From: Demequina silvatica | GTDB taxonomy: Bacteria > Actinomycetota > Actinomycetes > Actinomycetales > Demequinaceae | NCBI RefSeq assembly: GCF_000971215.1 | Contig: NZ_BBMA01000005.1 | Location: forward strand, 186,001 to 250,000 | Reading direction: 5' to 3' | Length of the DNA: 64,000 bases | In this document: piece by piece, positions 50,974 through 59,253 of the stretch | Numbering within the stretch: position 1 is the stretch's first letter | How the letters are laid out: every line of letters begins with the position of its first letter | Notes under the pieces: generated by a model | Told to the model about the DNA's origin: nothing | The model's input: only the letters and a program-made list of their open reading frames with translations | Databases searched by the model: none | Program-made: the position numbers and the translations under genes

Positions 50974-50993
50974 ACCGGACATGGTTGTCCGGT
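50974..50993 (-). promoter_or_regulatory. Operator 2 of KstD-like gene: same arms
   Basis: ACCGGACA-TGGT-TGTCCGGT, identical arms to operator 1 with a different 4-base spacer, 36 bases further upstream centre to centre. The pair argues for cooperative binding of a regulator. Confidence 0.75.
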
Positions 50994-51045
50994 CGCGGAG
51001 GCGCGGAGACAGCGGCTCCGAGCCGCGGAGGCGGCGGCTCCCGCC

Positions 51046-52029
51046 TCACCCCATCCGCACCACGAGCGAGCCCCCGGCGCGGCCCGCGCGAAGGTCCGCC
51101 AGCGCATCGTCCACGCCGTCGAAGCCGTACGTAGTCACGGCGGGCGCGAGCAGCAGGTTGCGGGCGAGGCGCAGGAACTCCGCACCGTCCGCCCTGGTAT
51201 TCGCGGTCACCGAGCGGAGGTCGCGCTCGTAGAACAGCGAGCGGTCGTAGTCGATCTCCGGGATGGGCGACATGTGGATCCCCGCGGAGACCACCGTCCC
51301 GCCGCGCGCCGTCGCGTCGAGCGCCTGCGTGAGGATCGCCCCCACCGGCGCGAACACGATCGCGGAGTCGAGCAGCTCGGGCGGCACCGCGTCCTCGGCG
51401 CCCACGAAGTCGACCTCGAGCTCGCGCGCGAGGGCCCGGTTGCGCTCCCCGCGCGTGATCGCGACCACGGTCGCGCCGGCCGCCTTCGCGAGCTGCGCCG
51501 TGATGGAGGCGCTCGACCCGAACCCGTAGATCCCGAGCACGCCGCCGGGCGGGAGGTTCGCGCGGCGCAGCGCGCGGTAGCCGATGATGCCGGCGCACAG
51601 CAGCGGCGCGAGCGCGAGCGCCTCGTCGTCGTGCGGGAGCGGGTACGCGTGCGCCTCCGGCACCGTGACGAGCTCGGCGTAGCCGCCGTCGTGGTCCCAG
51701 CCGGTGAAGGTCGCCTCCGGACAGAGGTTCTCGCGGCCCGACCGGCACCACCGGCACGTGCCGCACGTGCGGTGCAGCCACGCGATCCCGACGCGGTCGC
51801 CCGCGTCGATCGACCGCACCGCCTCCCCCGCTCCGACCACCGTGCCCACCACCTGATGGCCGGGGATCACCGCAGGCCGGTGGACCGGGAGGTCGCCGTC
51901 GACCACATGCAGGTCGGTGCGGCACACGCCGCACGCCTCGACCCGTACCAGCAGCTCGTCGCGGGCGGGGATCGGGTCGGGGACGCTCTCGCGCCGCAGC
52001 GCGCCGTCGCGCACCTTCCACGCGTCCAT
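51046..52029 (-). CDS. Zinc-dependent alcohol dehydrogenase
   Basis: 327 aa medium-chain dehydrogenase: catalytic-zinc CGVCRTDLH (near residue 35) and GHQVVG (His near 58), structural-zinc CGTCRWCRSGRENLC (near 92-106), NAD-binding GIYGFGSSASITAQLAKAAG near 160. Resembles mycobacterial AdhA-type enzymes. GGAGG site before ATG 52029. Same direction as the KstD-like gene but separated by its operators. Confidence 0.9.
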   Translation of the reverse strand: MDAWKVRDGALRRESVPDPIPARDELLVRVEACGVCRTDLHVVDGDLPVHRPAVIPGHQVVGTVVGAGEAVRSIDAGDRVGIAWLHRTCGTCRWCRSGRENLCPEATFTGWDHDGGYAELVTVPEAHAYPLPHDDEALALAPLLCAGIIGYRALRRANLPPGGVLGIYGFGSSASITAQLAKAAGATVVAITRGERNRALARELEVDFVGAEDAVPPELLDSAIVFAPVGAILTQALDATARGGTVVSAGIHMSPIPEIDYDRSLFYERDLRSVTANTRADGAEFLRLARNLLLAPAVTTYGFDGVDDALADLRAGRAGGSLVVRMG

Positions 52030-52138
52030 GGCCACCTCCGTCACCAGTGAAGCACCGCGCACCGACGGCCGCCCGGGCACGCCCGCCACCAGGAGGGACG
52101 ATGCGCGGGCGCCGCCCCGACGCGCCTCGCCGGAGCGC

Positions 52139-52167
52139 TTGCGCCCGGGTCTACATCGTTGTAATGT
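52139..52167 (+). promoter_or_regulatory. Promoter and LacI-like operator of secreted arabinanase
   Basis: TTGCGC (52139-52144), 17 bases, TAATGT (52162-52167) as -35/-10. Overlapping is TACAT-CG-TTGTA (52152-52163), a palindrome around central CG as in LacI-family operators. Shares AWCGWTGTAAW with the site before the GH43 pair. The rest of the 52030-52231 gap holds a repeat copy at 52096 and no other feature I can identify. Confidence 0.55.
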
Positions 52168-52231
52168 CGCGCCGGGACGGGGTCGATGCGGACCCCGCCC
52201 TCCATCTGTCCAACGATGAACAGGAGCAACC

Positions 52232-54631
52232 GTGGCACGACGCCGCTCGACGCGACTCGCCCTCGGAGCCGGAGCCCTCGTGGCGCTCACCGGCCTCACC
52301 GCCGCCACCGCGGCGGCCGCACCACCCGCCGCCTCGGCCTCGTCGCCGCAGGCGACGGCCACCGTCAAGCCCGCGCCCGAGTACGCGGACGTGACTGTCC
52401 ACGACCCGTCGATCGTCACCTCGGGCGAGGACGTCTGGGTGTTCGGCTCGCACGGCGCCTCGGCGCACACACAGGACCTGCTGCAGTGGACGCAGCACTC
52501 GATCGACCTGAGCCAGGACGCGGACAACCCGCTGTTCGAGGACGTCTCCACCGAGCTCGCGGAGACCTTCGAGTGGGCCCAGACCAGCACCCTGTGGGCG
52601 GCGGACGTCATCCAGCTGGCGGACGGGAGGTACTACATGTACTACAACGCCTGCAAGGGCGACTCCCCCCGCTCCGCGCTCGGCGTCGCCGTCGCGGACG
52701 CCGTGGACGGGCCCTACGAGGACCTCGGCATCATCCTCAAATCCGGCATGTGGGACCAGGAGTCCGAGAACCCGGGCGAGATCTACGACGCGACCGTCCA
52801 CCCCAACACCGTGGACCCCGACGCGTTCTACGACGCCGAAGGCGACCTGTGGATGGTCTACGGCTCCTACTCCGGCGGCATCTTCATCCTCCAGATGGAC
52901 CCCGAGACCGGCCTGCCCCTGCCCGACCAGGGCTACGGCACGCACCTCGTGGGCGGCAACCACGCCCGCATCGAGGCCCCCACCATCCGCTACGACAAGA
53001 GGACGGGCTACTACTACCTGTTCCTGTCCTACGGCGGCCTCGACGCGACCGGCGGCTACGAGGTCCGCGTGGCCCGCTCGACCAGCCCCGACGGCCCCTA
53101 CGTGGACGCCAAGGGCAACGACATGTCGACCGTGAAGGGCGCCGAGGGCACCCTGTTCGACGACGCATCGATCCAGTCCACGGGCGTCAAGATCATGGAC
53201 GGCTACCTGTTCCCGCGCGAGGTGGGCGACCCCGGAGAGGGCGCCGGCACCGGCTACGTCTCCCCGGGCCACACCTCCTGGTACGACGACCCGTCCACGG
53301 GCGCGAGCTACATGGTGTTCCACTCGCGCTTCCCCGAGACGGGCGAGATGCACGAGGTCCGCGTCCAGCGCATGTACATGAACGCCAACGGCTGGCCCGT
53401 GGTCGCGCCGCAGCGCTACGCGGGCGAGACCAACCGCTGGGTGCGGGCGCGCGAGGTGGTGGGCGACTGGGAGGTCGTGCGGTTCACCGACGCGATCACC
53501 GCCGCGACCACCGAGCCGCTCGACGTCACCCTGAACGCGAACGGGCGCGTCACCGGGGACCTCAAGGGCACCTGGGTCAAGACCGGCCCCAAGAAGGCGA
53601 CGCTGACCACCCCCAAGGGCACCTTCACCGGCGTGTTCGCGCCCGTGTGGGACCCCGCCACCGAGGAGTGGACCGTGGGCCTGACCGTGCAGTCCAAGCG
53701 CGGCCTGTCGATGTGGGGCCGGCAGGTCGACGTGCTCACGGGCAAGGCCGCCGTGCGCGCCGTGGTCGCCGACCTCGACCTGGGCGACACCTCCGCCGTG
53801 GTCGCCGACCTCGACCTGCCGACGGCAGGCACGGGCGGCACCACCATCACGTGGAGGTCCTCGCGGCCGGCGGTGGTCTCCACCGCGGGCGACGTGACCC
53901 GCCCGGTCGCGGGTGAGGACGATGCGACGGTCACCCTCACCGCGACCGTCACCAACGGCGCGGCCTCCCAGAAGGTCGCGTTCACCGTGGTGGTGAAGGC
54001 GCGTCCCGCGGCGCAGCAGGTGGGCGCGTGGTCCTTCGAGGGGGCGCTGGCCGACAACGCGGGAGCCCTCGCGGTTCCCACCGTCACCGGCAACCGGATC
54101 GACAACACCGGCGGCACCGTCAGCTACGTCGAGGACGGCGTGGCCGGCCAGGCCCTCCACCTCGACGGCACGTCAGGCGTGCGCCTGCCCGACGGGCTGC
54201 TCCAGGGCGACACCTACTCGGTGTCGATGTGGCTCCGGCCCGCGGCGTTCACCCAGTTCACCACCGCGTTCTTCGCGGCGAGCTCGGGCACCGAGTTCCT
54301 CAGCGTGGTGCCGCAGGGGTGGAACGGCGAGACCATGCTGTGGTCCAACGACAATGGCACCTGGTACGACGGCGTCACCGGCCGGCTCATCCCCGCGGGC
54401 GAGTGGACCCACGTCGCCTTCACGGTGGACGCGGGCCAGGTGACGCTGTACGTGGACGGCACGGACGTGGGCGCGAGCAGCGCCTTCACCGACGTGCTCA
54501 CCAGCCCCTCGGCGGCCTTCGCGCTCGGCGTCAACTGGTGGGACACGCCGTTCAACGGCGACATCGACGAGCTCGCGATGTGGACCTCCGCGCTGTCCGC
54601 GGAGGACGTGGCGGCGCTCGCGACGCCGTAG
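52232..54631 (+). CDS. Secreted GH43 endo-arabinanase with Ig-like and LamG domains
   Basis: 799 aa. Signal peptide 1-29 (RRRSTRLALGAGALVALTGLTAATAAAA). GH43 arabinanase propeller about 48-380: VTVHDPSIV (base Asp near 57), TLWAADVIQLADGRYYMYYNAC, VDPDAFYDAEGDLWMVYGSYSGGIF, HARIEAPTIRYD (acid Glu) and SPGHTSWYDDP. Then a beta-domain (about 400-500), an atrophied bacterial Ig-like domain (about 510-590) and a LamG/concanavalin-like domain (600-795; WSFEGALADNAG...DIDELAMW). Degrades alpha-1,5-arabinan outside the cell; products would suit the intracellular GH43 enzymes. GTG 52232 after AGGAG. Confidence 0.88.
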   Translation: MARRRSTRLALGAGALVALTGLTAATAAAAPPAASASSPQATATVKPAPEYADVTVHDPSIVTSGEDVWVFGSHGASAHTQDLLQWTQHSIDLSQDADNPLFEDVSTELAETFEWAQTSTLWAADVIQLADGRYYMYYNACKGDSPRSALGVAVADAVDGPYEDLGIILKSGMWDQESENPGEIYDATVHPNTVDPDAFYDAEGDLWMVYGSYSGGIFILQMDPETGLPLPDQGYGTHLVGGNHARIEAPTIRYDKRTGYYYLFLSYGGLDATGGYEVRVARSTSPDGPYVDAKGNDMSTVKGAEGTLFDDASIQSTGVKIMDGYLFPREVGDPGEGAGTGYVSPGHTSWYDDPSTGASYMVFHSRFPETGEMHEVRVQRMYMNANGWPVVAPQRYAGETNRWVRAREVVGDWEVVRFTDAITAATTEPLDVTLNANGRVTGDLKGTWVKTGPKKATLTTPKGTFTGVFAPVWDPATEEWTVGLTVQSKRGLSMWGRQVDVLTGKAAVRAVVADLDLGDTSAVVADLDLPTAGTGGTTITWRSSRPAVVSTAGDVTRPVAGEDDATVTLTATVTNGAASQKVAFTVVVKARPAAQQVGAWSFEGALADNAGALAVPTVTGNRIDNTGGTVSYVEDGVAGQALHLDGTSGVRLPDGLLQGDTYSVSMWLRPAAFTQFTTAFFAASSGTEFLSVVPQGWNGETMLWSNDNGTWYDGVTGRLIPAGEWTHVAFTVDAGQVTLYVDGTDVGASSAFTDVLTSPSAAFALGVNWWDTPFNGDIDELAMWTSALSAEDVAALATP

Positions 54632-54648
54632 CGATCGGGGTCGACGGG

Positions 54649-54676
54649 AGCGGGGGCGCCGGACGGCGCCCCCGCT
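54649..54676 (+). terminator. Hairpin terminator after arabinanase gene
   Basis: AGCGGGGGCGCC - GGAC - GGCGCCCCCGCT, a perfect 12-bp stem, 18 bases after the stop. Confidence 0.8.
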
Positions 54677-54723
54677 CTCGCGTGCGCGGCCCGCCCGCCC
54701 GGCCCGCGCCTAGGCTGGTCGCT

Positions 54724-55575
54724 GTGACCAGCCCCGCCCCCGCATCGTCCCGCCGCGCCGTGTTCCTCGACGTCGACGGCACCTACGCGCATCACGGCGC
54801 TGTGCCGGACGCGCACGTCGACGCGGTGCGGAGCGCGCGGCGCGCGGGCCACCTGGTGCTGCTGTGCACCGGGCGGCCGGTGTCGCTGCTGCCGGACCAC
54901 CTGACCGCGGCCGGCTTCGACGGCTACGTCGCCGGCGCGGGCGCGTACGTGGTGCTGGGCGACGAGGTGCTGGTGGACACGCGCTTCCCCGCCGCGCTCG
55001 CCGAGCGGGCGATCGACGCGCTCGACTCGCACGGCGCGCTGTACTTCCTGGAGGCGCCCGAGGCGACGCACGCGCGACCCGCGACCATCGCCGCGATGAG
55101 CGCCTACCTGCCGCGCGGGGCCGCACCCTCGGGACAGGAGGCGCGGGGCCGGCGCGACGTCACGTCCGCGCTGCGACCCTCCGAGGATCTCGCCGGCATC
55201 CGCTTCGGCAAGGTCACCAGCTTCCACGCGGAGGCGCCGCTCATCGACATCGCGCGCGCGATCGGGCCGGAGGTGGCGGTGATCCCCAGCTCGATCCCCG
55301 ACCTGGGCCCCGGCGCCGGCGAGATGTTCCTCGCGGACGTGCACAAGGCCGTGGGGATCGCTGCGGTGCTCGCCCGGCTCGGGCTGACGCGCGAGCAGGT
55401 GGTCGCGTTCGGCGACGGGCCCAACGACCTCGAGATGCTGGAGTACGCGGGGGTGGGCGTCGCGATCGAGGGCTCGGCGCCGGAGCTGCTCGCGCTCGCC
55501 GACCACGTCGCCGCGTCGCCCGCGGAGGCGGGCCTGGCCGCCGCGTTCGCGCAGCTGGGGCTGCTCGAGCGCTGA
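54724..55575 (+). CDS. HAD-superfamily phosphatase (Cof/IIB type)
   Basis: 283 aa. Motif I FLDVDGTYAHHG (nucleophile Asp near 15), motif II LLCTGRP near 44, motif III Lys in EMFLADVHKAVGI near 205 and motif IV FGDGPNDLEML near 227. Cap type C2. Substrate a sugar or nucleotide phosphate, unspecified. GTG 54724; a repeat copy in codons 7-9 reads Ala-Ser-Ser. Confidence 0.9.
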   Translation: MTSPAPASSRRAVFLDVDGTYAHHGAVPDAHVDAVRSARRAGHLVLLCTGRPVSLLPDHLTAAGFDGYVAGAGAYVVLGDEVLVDTRFPAALAERAIDALDSHGALYFLEAPEATHARPATIAAMSAYLPRGAAPSGQEARGRRDVTSALRPSEDLAGIRFGKVTSFHAEAPLIDIARAIGPEVAVIPSSIPDLGPGAGEMFLADVHKAVGIAAVLARLGLTREQVVAFGDGPNDLEMLEYAGVGVAIEGSAPELLALADHVAASPAEAGLAAAFAQLGLLER

Positions 55576-55585
55576 CCGCGCGCGG

Positions 55586-55942
55586 TCAGGCGTCCTCGCC
55601 CGCCGCCCGCACCAGCGCCGCGAGGACGTCCGGCCCCACGCCCAGCGCACGCGCCCGGGCGGCCAGCGCGGCGGCCTCCGCACGGAGCTCCGCCAGGGCG
55701 TCCGCCCGCGCCGAGATCACGGCGCCGCGGCCGCGCCGCATCTCCACCAGGCCCTCGTCGCGGAGCAGCTGGTACGCCTTGAGGACGGTGTGCAGGTTGA
55801 CGTCGAGCGCCGCGGCGACCTCGCGGGCCGAGGGCAGGCGGTCGCCCGCCGCGAGCCGCCCGGCCGCCGTCTCGCGGCGGACCGAGCCCGCGATCTGGTC
55901 GTAGAGCGCGGCCGTCGAGTCGGGGTCAATCCTGAGCAGCAC
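55586..55942 (-). CDS. YtrA-subfamily GntR regulator
   Basis: 118 aa: short GntR with N-terminal winged helix (ALYDQIAGSVRRETAAGRLAAGDRLPSAREVAAALDVNLHTVLKAYQLLRDEGLVEMRRGRGAVI) and a brief helical C-terminus, the YtrA form. GTG 55942 lies 16 bases inside the end of the DUF1648 gene, so the pair is co-translated. Probable ligand of the palindrome at 56943. Confidence 0.88.
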   Translation of the reverse strand: MLLRIDPDSTAALYDQIAGSVRRETAAGRLAAGDRLPSAREVAAALDVNLHTVLKAYQLLRDEGLVEMRRGRGAVISARADALAELRAEAAALAARARALGVGPDVLAALVRAAGEDA

Positions 55943-56924
55943 GGGCGTCCTCCGCGACGGCGGCGAGGACCGCGGCGGCGGTCGCCGGGTCGTCCACCGT
56001 GACCACGAACCGGCGCCCCGAGCGGCGCACCACCTCGAGCGCGGCACCCGAGCGCAGCACCACGGCCGTCGCGCCGGGCACCTGGCGGATGCCGTAGCCG
56101 CCGTACTGCGCGAGCCCCGACACGTGGGTGGCGGCGGCGCTGGCGACGTCGGACGCGGGGACGCGCAGGCGGATGAGCCGCGCAGCGGAGCGCACCGTCA
56201 GGCCGGCGGCGTCGACGCGGACGTGGAACACCGTGAAGGACGCGGCGAGCACGGCGAGCAGCACGGCGACGCCCGTGACGATCCACGCGACCGCGGCGTC
56301 GCCGGCGACCCACGTCGCGATCGCGGCCACCGTCGCGACCGCGACGCCGCCGATCACCGCGGCCAGGGCCGCGGGTCGCATCTCGGCGCGGCCGAGCCAC
56401 ACCGTCCGCTCCCCCGGCGCGCGGCTCAACGGCTCGGCGACCACGGCGGCGGGGCGGCGCTCCTCGTGACGCGGCTGGACCCACCACCCCGCGGCACCGG
56501 CGGCCGCGGCGGCGATCAGCCCGATCGTCAGCGTGGGGAGGATCGACGGGGCGTCCGCGGCGTCGGCGAGCCCGCGCTGGATGAGCAGGGTGCCGGCCAT
56601 GAGGACGCCCATGAGGACCGCGAGGCCGAGCGCGATCGCCGGCATGAGCCGCAGCACGAACCCGCGCTCGCCGCGGCGCAGCGACCGCAGGCCCGACATG
56701 CCGAGCACCAGGGGCAGCACGCCGCCCACCAGCGCGGTCATCACCGGCACGAAGGCGGTCGAGGAGAACCCGTCGGGCCCGTCCCCGCCCCAGTGCGTGG
56801 CCACCGGGTCGGGCACGTCGCCCATGACGGCGAGCTCGATCACGACCGCCGCGACGCAGACCACGACCGGCGCCACCACCCCCACGGCCACCGCGCGCCC
56901 CACGGCGCCATCCTCGTTCGACAT
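55926..56924 (-). CDS. DUF1648 multi-pass membrane protein
   Basis: 332 aa. Helix 1 (about 14-34) then the DUF1648 signature DVPDPVATHWGGDGPDGFSS; further helices near 60-80, 92-112, 130-148, 190-210 and 215-232; C-terminal 100 residues soluble PH-like (VRVDAAGLTVRSAARLIRLRVPASDVASA). The DUF1648-plus-GntR pair is widespread in Gram-positives; role unknown, envelope-stress or lantibiotic-immunity like SdpI is a possibility. Confidence 0.85.
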   Translation of the reverse strand: MSNEDGAVGRAVAVGVVAPVVVCVAAVVIELAVMGDVPDPVATHWGGDGPDGFSSTAFVPVMTALVGGVLPLVLGMSGLRSLRRGERGFVLRLMPAIALGLAVLMGVLMAGTLLIQRGLADAADAPSILPTLTIGLIAAAAAGAAGWWVQPRHEERRPAAVVAEPLSRAPGERTVWLGRAEMRPAALAAVIGGVAVATVAAIATWVAGDAAVAWIVTGVAVLLAVLAASFTVFHVRVDAAGLTVRSAARLIRLRVPASDVASAAATHVSGLAQYGGYGIRQVPGATAVVLRSGAALEVVRRSGRRFVVTVDDPATAAAVLAAVAEDARAAQD

Positions 56925-56942
56925 GGCCCCTCCTCACGAGTT

Positions 56943-56961
56943 GTTATAGATGAACTATAAC
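56943..56961 (-). promoter_or_regulatory. GntR/YtrA operator GTTATAG-N5-CTATAAC
   Basis: Perfect 7-bp inverted repeat 19-37 bases upstream of the DUF1648 start, with built-in -10-like TATAG/TATAA. AT-rich islands like this are rare in the window. Consistent with autoregulation by the GntR protein of the operon. Confidence 0.7.
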
Positions 56962-56963
56962 AC

Positions 56964-57395
56964 TCAGGCGAGGCGCGCCGCCTCCGCCGCCATCTCCTCC
57001 ACCACCGCGAGGTCCAGGTCCTCGATGCGCCGGAACGTCACCGCCGCGGCCCCGACCTTGACCCGCCCCAGGCGCTCCGCGTACCGGTGCGCGAGGTACG
57101 CGCCGTCGCTCGCGGCGTTGACGTAGAGGCTCACGTGGCTCTTCTGCTCCGCGAGCCCGATGAGGAACCAGTCGACCGCGCCGCCGCGCGGGCGCCGCTG
57201 GGAGATGTCGCCGTACCCGACGATCGCCTGCTCCGTCCCGCCCCAGAACACGCCCCGCCACAGGGTGCGCGGCAGGTCCGGAAGGCCGGCGCGGAGGGAC
57301 GCGTCGACGGCCTGCAGCAGCGCGGCGCGCGGGCTCGCCGCGAGGAACGCGTCGACGTCCTCGTCGGTCCGCCGCATCGACTCGTCCCCGGCCAT
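56964..57395 (-). CDS. DUF1801 domain protein
   Basis: 143 aa. Matches the DUF1801/YdhG-like fold: DEDVDAFLAASPRAALLQAVDASLRAGLPDLPRTLWRGVFWGG then VDWFLIGLAEQKSHVSLYV and an ending GRVKVGAAAVTFRRIEDLDLAVVEEMAAEA. Cytoplasmic, function unknown. ATG 57395 after AGGAGG with 7-base spacing. Confidence 0.85.
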   Translation of the reverse strand: MAGDESMRRTDEDVDAFLAASPRAALLQAVDASLRAGLPDLPRTLWRGVFWGGTEQAIVGYGDISQRRPRGGAVDWFLIGLAEQKSHVSLYVNAASDGAYLAHRYAERLGRVKVGAAAVTFRRIEDLDLAVVEEMAAEAARLA

Positions 57396-57455
57396 GATGC
57401 ACCTCCTGTACCGGCGCATCGTCCCACGCGCGGAGCGCACACGCCCGGGAGACAC

Positions 57456-57483
57456 GAAAGGCCGCCCCGAAGGGCGGCCTTTC
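57456..57483 (-). terminator. tRNA-Ala terminator
   Basis: GAAAGGCCGCCC - CGAA - GGGCGGCCTTTC, perfect 12-bp stem with T-rich end on the minus strand, 25 bases after the tRNA. Classic intrinsic terminator. Confidence 0.9.
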
Positions 57484-57508
57484 GATCAAGTGCTGTCTCA
57501 ACACTTCG

Positions 57509-57581
57509 TGGAGCTGAGGGGACTCGAACCCCTGACCCCCTGCATGCCATGCAGGTGCGCTACCAGCTGCGCCACAGCCCC
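57509..57581 (-). tRNA. tRNA-Ala (anticodon GGC)
   Basis: 73 nt without encoded CCA. Acceptor GGGGCTG/CAGCTCC, D-arm GCGCAGCTGGTAGCGC, anticodon stem CCTGC/GCAGG with loop ATGGCAT (anticodon GGC, reading GCC and GCU), T-arm AGGGG-TTCGAGT-CCCCT. Followed by its own terminator. Confidence 0.95.
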
Positions 57582-57620
57582 GTCATCCTTGCGGATTCCG
57601 TGCTCCTGAGAGCGAAATAG

Positions 57621-57651
57621 ATACTAGCCCAGATTCGGATCGAGGTGTTAA
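57621..57651 (-). promoter_or_regulatory. tRNA-Ala promoter
   Basis: On the minus strand TTAACA (57646-57651) and TAGTAT (57621-57626) with a 19-base spacer, 40 bases before the tRNA 5' end. The -35 overlaps the stop of the phosphatase gene. The spacer is slightly long. Confidence 0.5.
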
Positions 57652-58277
57652 TCGGCATCCGGCGAGGAATCTGCCAGGGACGATGCCGCGGAGTGGCCGT
57701 ACCGTGCGACGGACCAGTGCCGGCCCGTCGACTCGAGCACGTTCCAGTGCGCGTGCGGGAGCTTGCCCAGCACCGTCGCGTGGACGTCGAGCCCGAGCAG
57801 CGCGAGCGAGCCCAGCATGATCGCCGAGCCGTGGCTCACCGCCACCACCAGGCGGGCGCCCTCGCAGGCCTCGGCGAGCCCCTCGGACACGCGCGCGGCC
57901 ACGTCGGCGGCGCCGCCCCACCCCTCGATGCGCGGGTCCAGCCCACAGTCGCGGCGGTCGAGCTCGTGAGGCCAGCGCTCGCGCACCTCCGCGGTGGTGA
58001 GGCCCTCCCACACGCCGTAGGACCGCTGCGTGAGCCGCGCGTCCGGACGCGCCGGCACCCCGGTCACGGCGGACAGCTCCGCGGCGGTGTCCGCGGCGCG
58101 CAGGAGCGGCGAGGTGACGATGCGGTCGGGGGTGCCGTACTCGGCGGCCAGCGCGCGTGCGGCCTCGCGGGCCTGCCGGCGGCCGTCCTCCCCGAGCGGC
58201 ACGTCGAGCGAGCCCTGGAGGCGCCCCTCCGCGTTGTAGCCGGTGCGCGCGTGGCGCATGAGCACGAGGACCGTCAC
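57648..58277 (-). CDS. Histidine phosphatase (phosphoglycerate-mutase-like), copy 1
   Basis: 209 aa. Catalytic LMRHARTGYNAEGRLQG (His near 8; Arg), TSPLLRAADTA near 54, GVWEGLTTAEV (Glu), and second catalytic His in VAVSHGSAIML near 152. RHG to RHA change in the core motif. Likely a broad phosphatase rather than glycolytic mutase. GTG 58277 overlaps the next paralog by GTGA. Confidence 0.9.
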   Translation of the reverse strand: MTVLVLMRHARTGYNAEGRLQGSLDVPLGEDGRRQAREAARALAAEYGTPDRIVTSPLLRAADTAAELSAVTGVPARPDARLTQRSYGVWEGLTTAEVRERWPHELDRRDCGLDPRIEGWGGAADVAARVSEGLAEACEGARLVVAVSHGSAIMLGSLALLGLDVHATVLGKLPHAHWNVLESTGRHWSVARYGHSAASSLADSSPDAD

Positions 58278-58894
58278 AGCCGCCTCCCCGGCGCTGGCGC
58301 CCCCACGTTGTGCGCGTCGAGCGACCATCCGCCGCCCGCGGCGGGCACCAGGCGCGACCAGGCGGCGTTGTGCAGGTGTCCCACCAGGCGGCCCTCGAGC
58401 GGCAGCCCCAGCAGCGCGAGCAGGAGCATGCGCCCCGAGGATCCGTGCGCCACCATGACCAGGTCGCCGGGCACGCGCGCGACCCACTCCTCCGCCGCGG
58501 CGCTCATGCGGGTCGCCACCTCGGCGTGGGTCTCGTAGCCGTCGAAGTCGGGCTCCTCGCCCGCCCGCCAGGCCGCGTCGGCGTCGGGGAACCGCTCGGC
58601 GCGCTCGTGGCCCAGCAGCCCCTCCCACGGCCCGTAGCGGCGCTCGACCAGGCGGGCGTCCTGGTGGACGCCCGCGCCGCGCCCGCCCACGATGATCCGC
58701 GCGGTCTCCGCGGCGCGGTCGAGCGGCGAGGACACCACGACCGGGTCGCCGTCGAGCACGGGCCAGAGGGACGATGCGGCGGCCCGGGCCTGCGCGCGAC
58801 CCGTCGCGTTGAGCGGGATGTCGGTCGAGCCCTGGAGGCGGCCTTCCCGGTTCCAGTCGGTCTGGCCGTGGCGGACCAGGAAGACGCGGGTCAC
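58274..58894 (-). CDS. Histidine phosphatase, copy 2
   Basis: 206 aa, tandem paralog of the gene above: FLVRHGQTDWNREGRLQGSTDIPLN (His near 8), SSPLDRAAETA, RYGPWEGLLGHERAERFPDA and MVAHGSSGRMLLLALLGL. GTG 58894 overlaps rsfS (GTGA). In many actinobacteria a single such gene follows rsfS; here it is duplicated. Confidence 0.9.
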   Translation of the reverse strand: MTRVFLVRHGQTDWNREGRLQGSTDIPLNATGRAQARAAASSLWPVLDGDPVVVSSPLDRAAETARIIVGGRGAGVHQDARLVERRYGPWEGLLGHERAERFPDADAAWRAGEEPDFDGYETHAEVATRMSAAAEEWVARVPGDLVMVAHGSSGRMLLLALLGLPLEGRLVGHLHNAAWSRLVPAAGGGWSLDAHNVGAPAPGRRL

Positions 58895-59253
58895 GCGTCG
58901 AGCTGCAGGTCGATGACCGGGCAGTCCTTCCACAGGCGCTCGAGCTCGTAGTAGCCGCGCTCCTCGTCGTGCATCACGTGGACGATCACGTCGTTGAAGT
59001 CGAGCAACGCCCAGCGGCCCTCGCGGATGCCCTCGCGGCGCGCGGCCTTGGCGCCCAACGCGGCGAGCTCCTCCTCGATGCCCTCGGCGATCGCGACCAC
59101 CTGGCGTTCGTTCGACGCGGACGCGATCACGAACGCGTCGGCCAGCGGCAGGTGCGCGGACACGTCGAGCGCGACGATGTCCGCCGCCTTCTTGTCGTCC
59201 GCCGCGCGCGCGGCGGCGCGCACCAGCTCGAGCGCCCGCTCCGTCGCGCTCAT
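58891..59253 (-). CDS. rsfS: Ribosome silencing factor RsfS
   Basis: 120 aa. Binds L14 of the 50S subunit and blocks subunit joining on starvation. KKAADIVALDVSAHLPLADAFVIASASNERQVVAIAEGIEE and the conserved WALLDFNDVIVHVMHDEERGYYELERLWKDCP. ATG shares one base with the upstream stop. Confidence 0.95.
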   Translation of the reverse strand: MSATERALELVRAAARAADDKKAADIVALDVSAHLPLADAFVIASASNERQVVAIAEGIEEELAALGAKAARREGIREGRWALLDFNDVIVHVMHDEERGYYELERLWKDCPVIDLQLDA

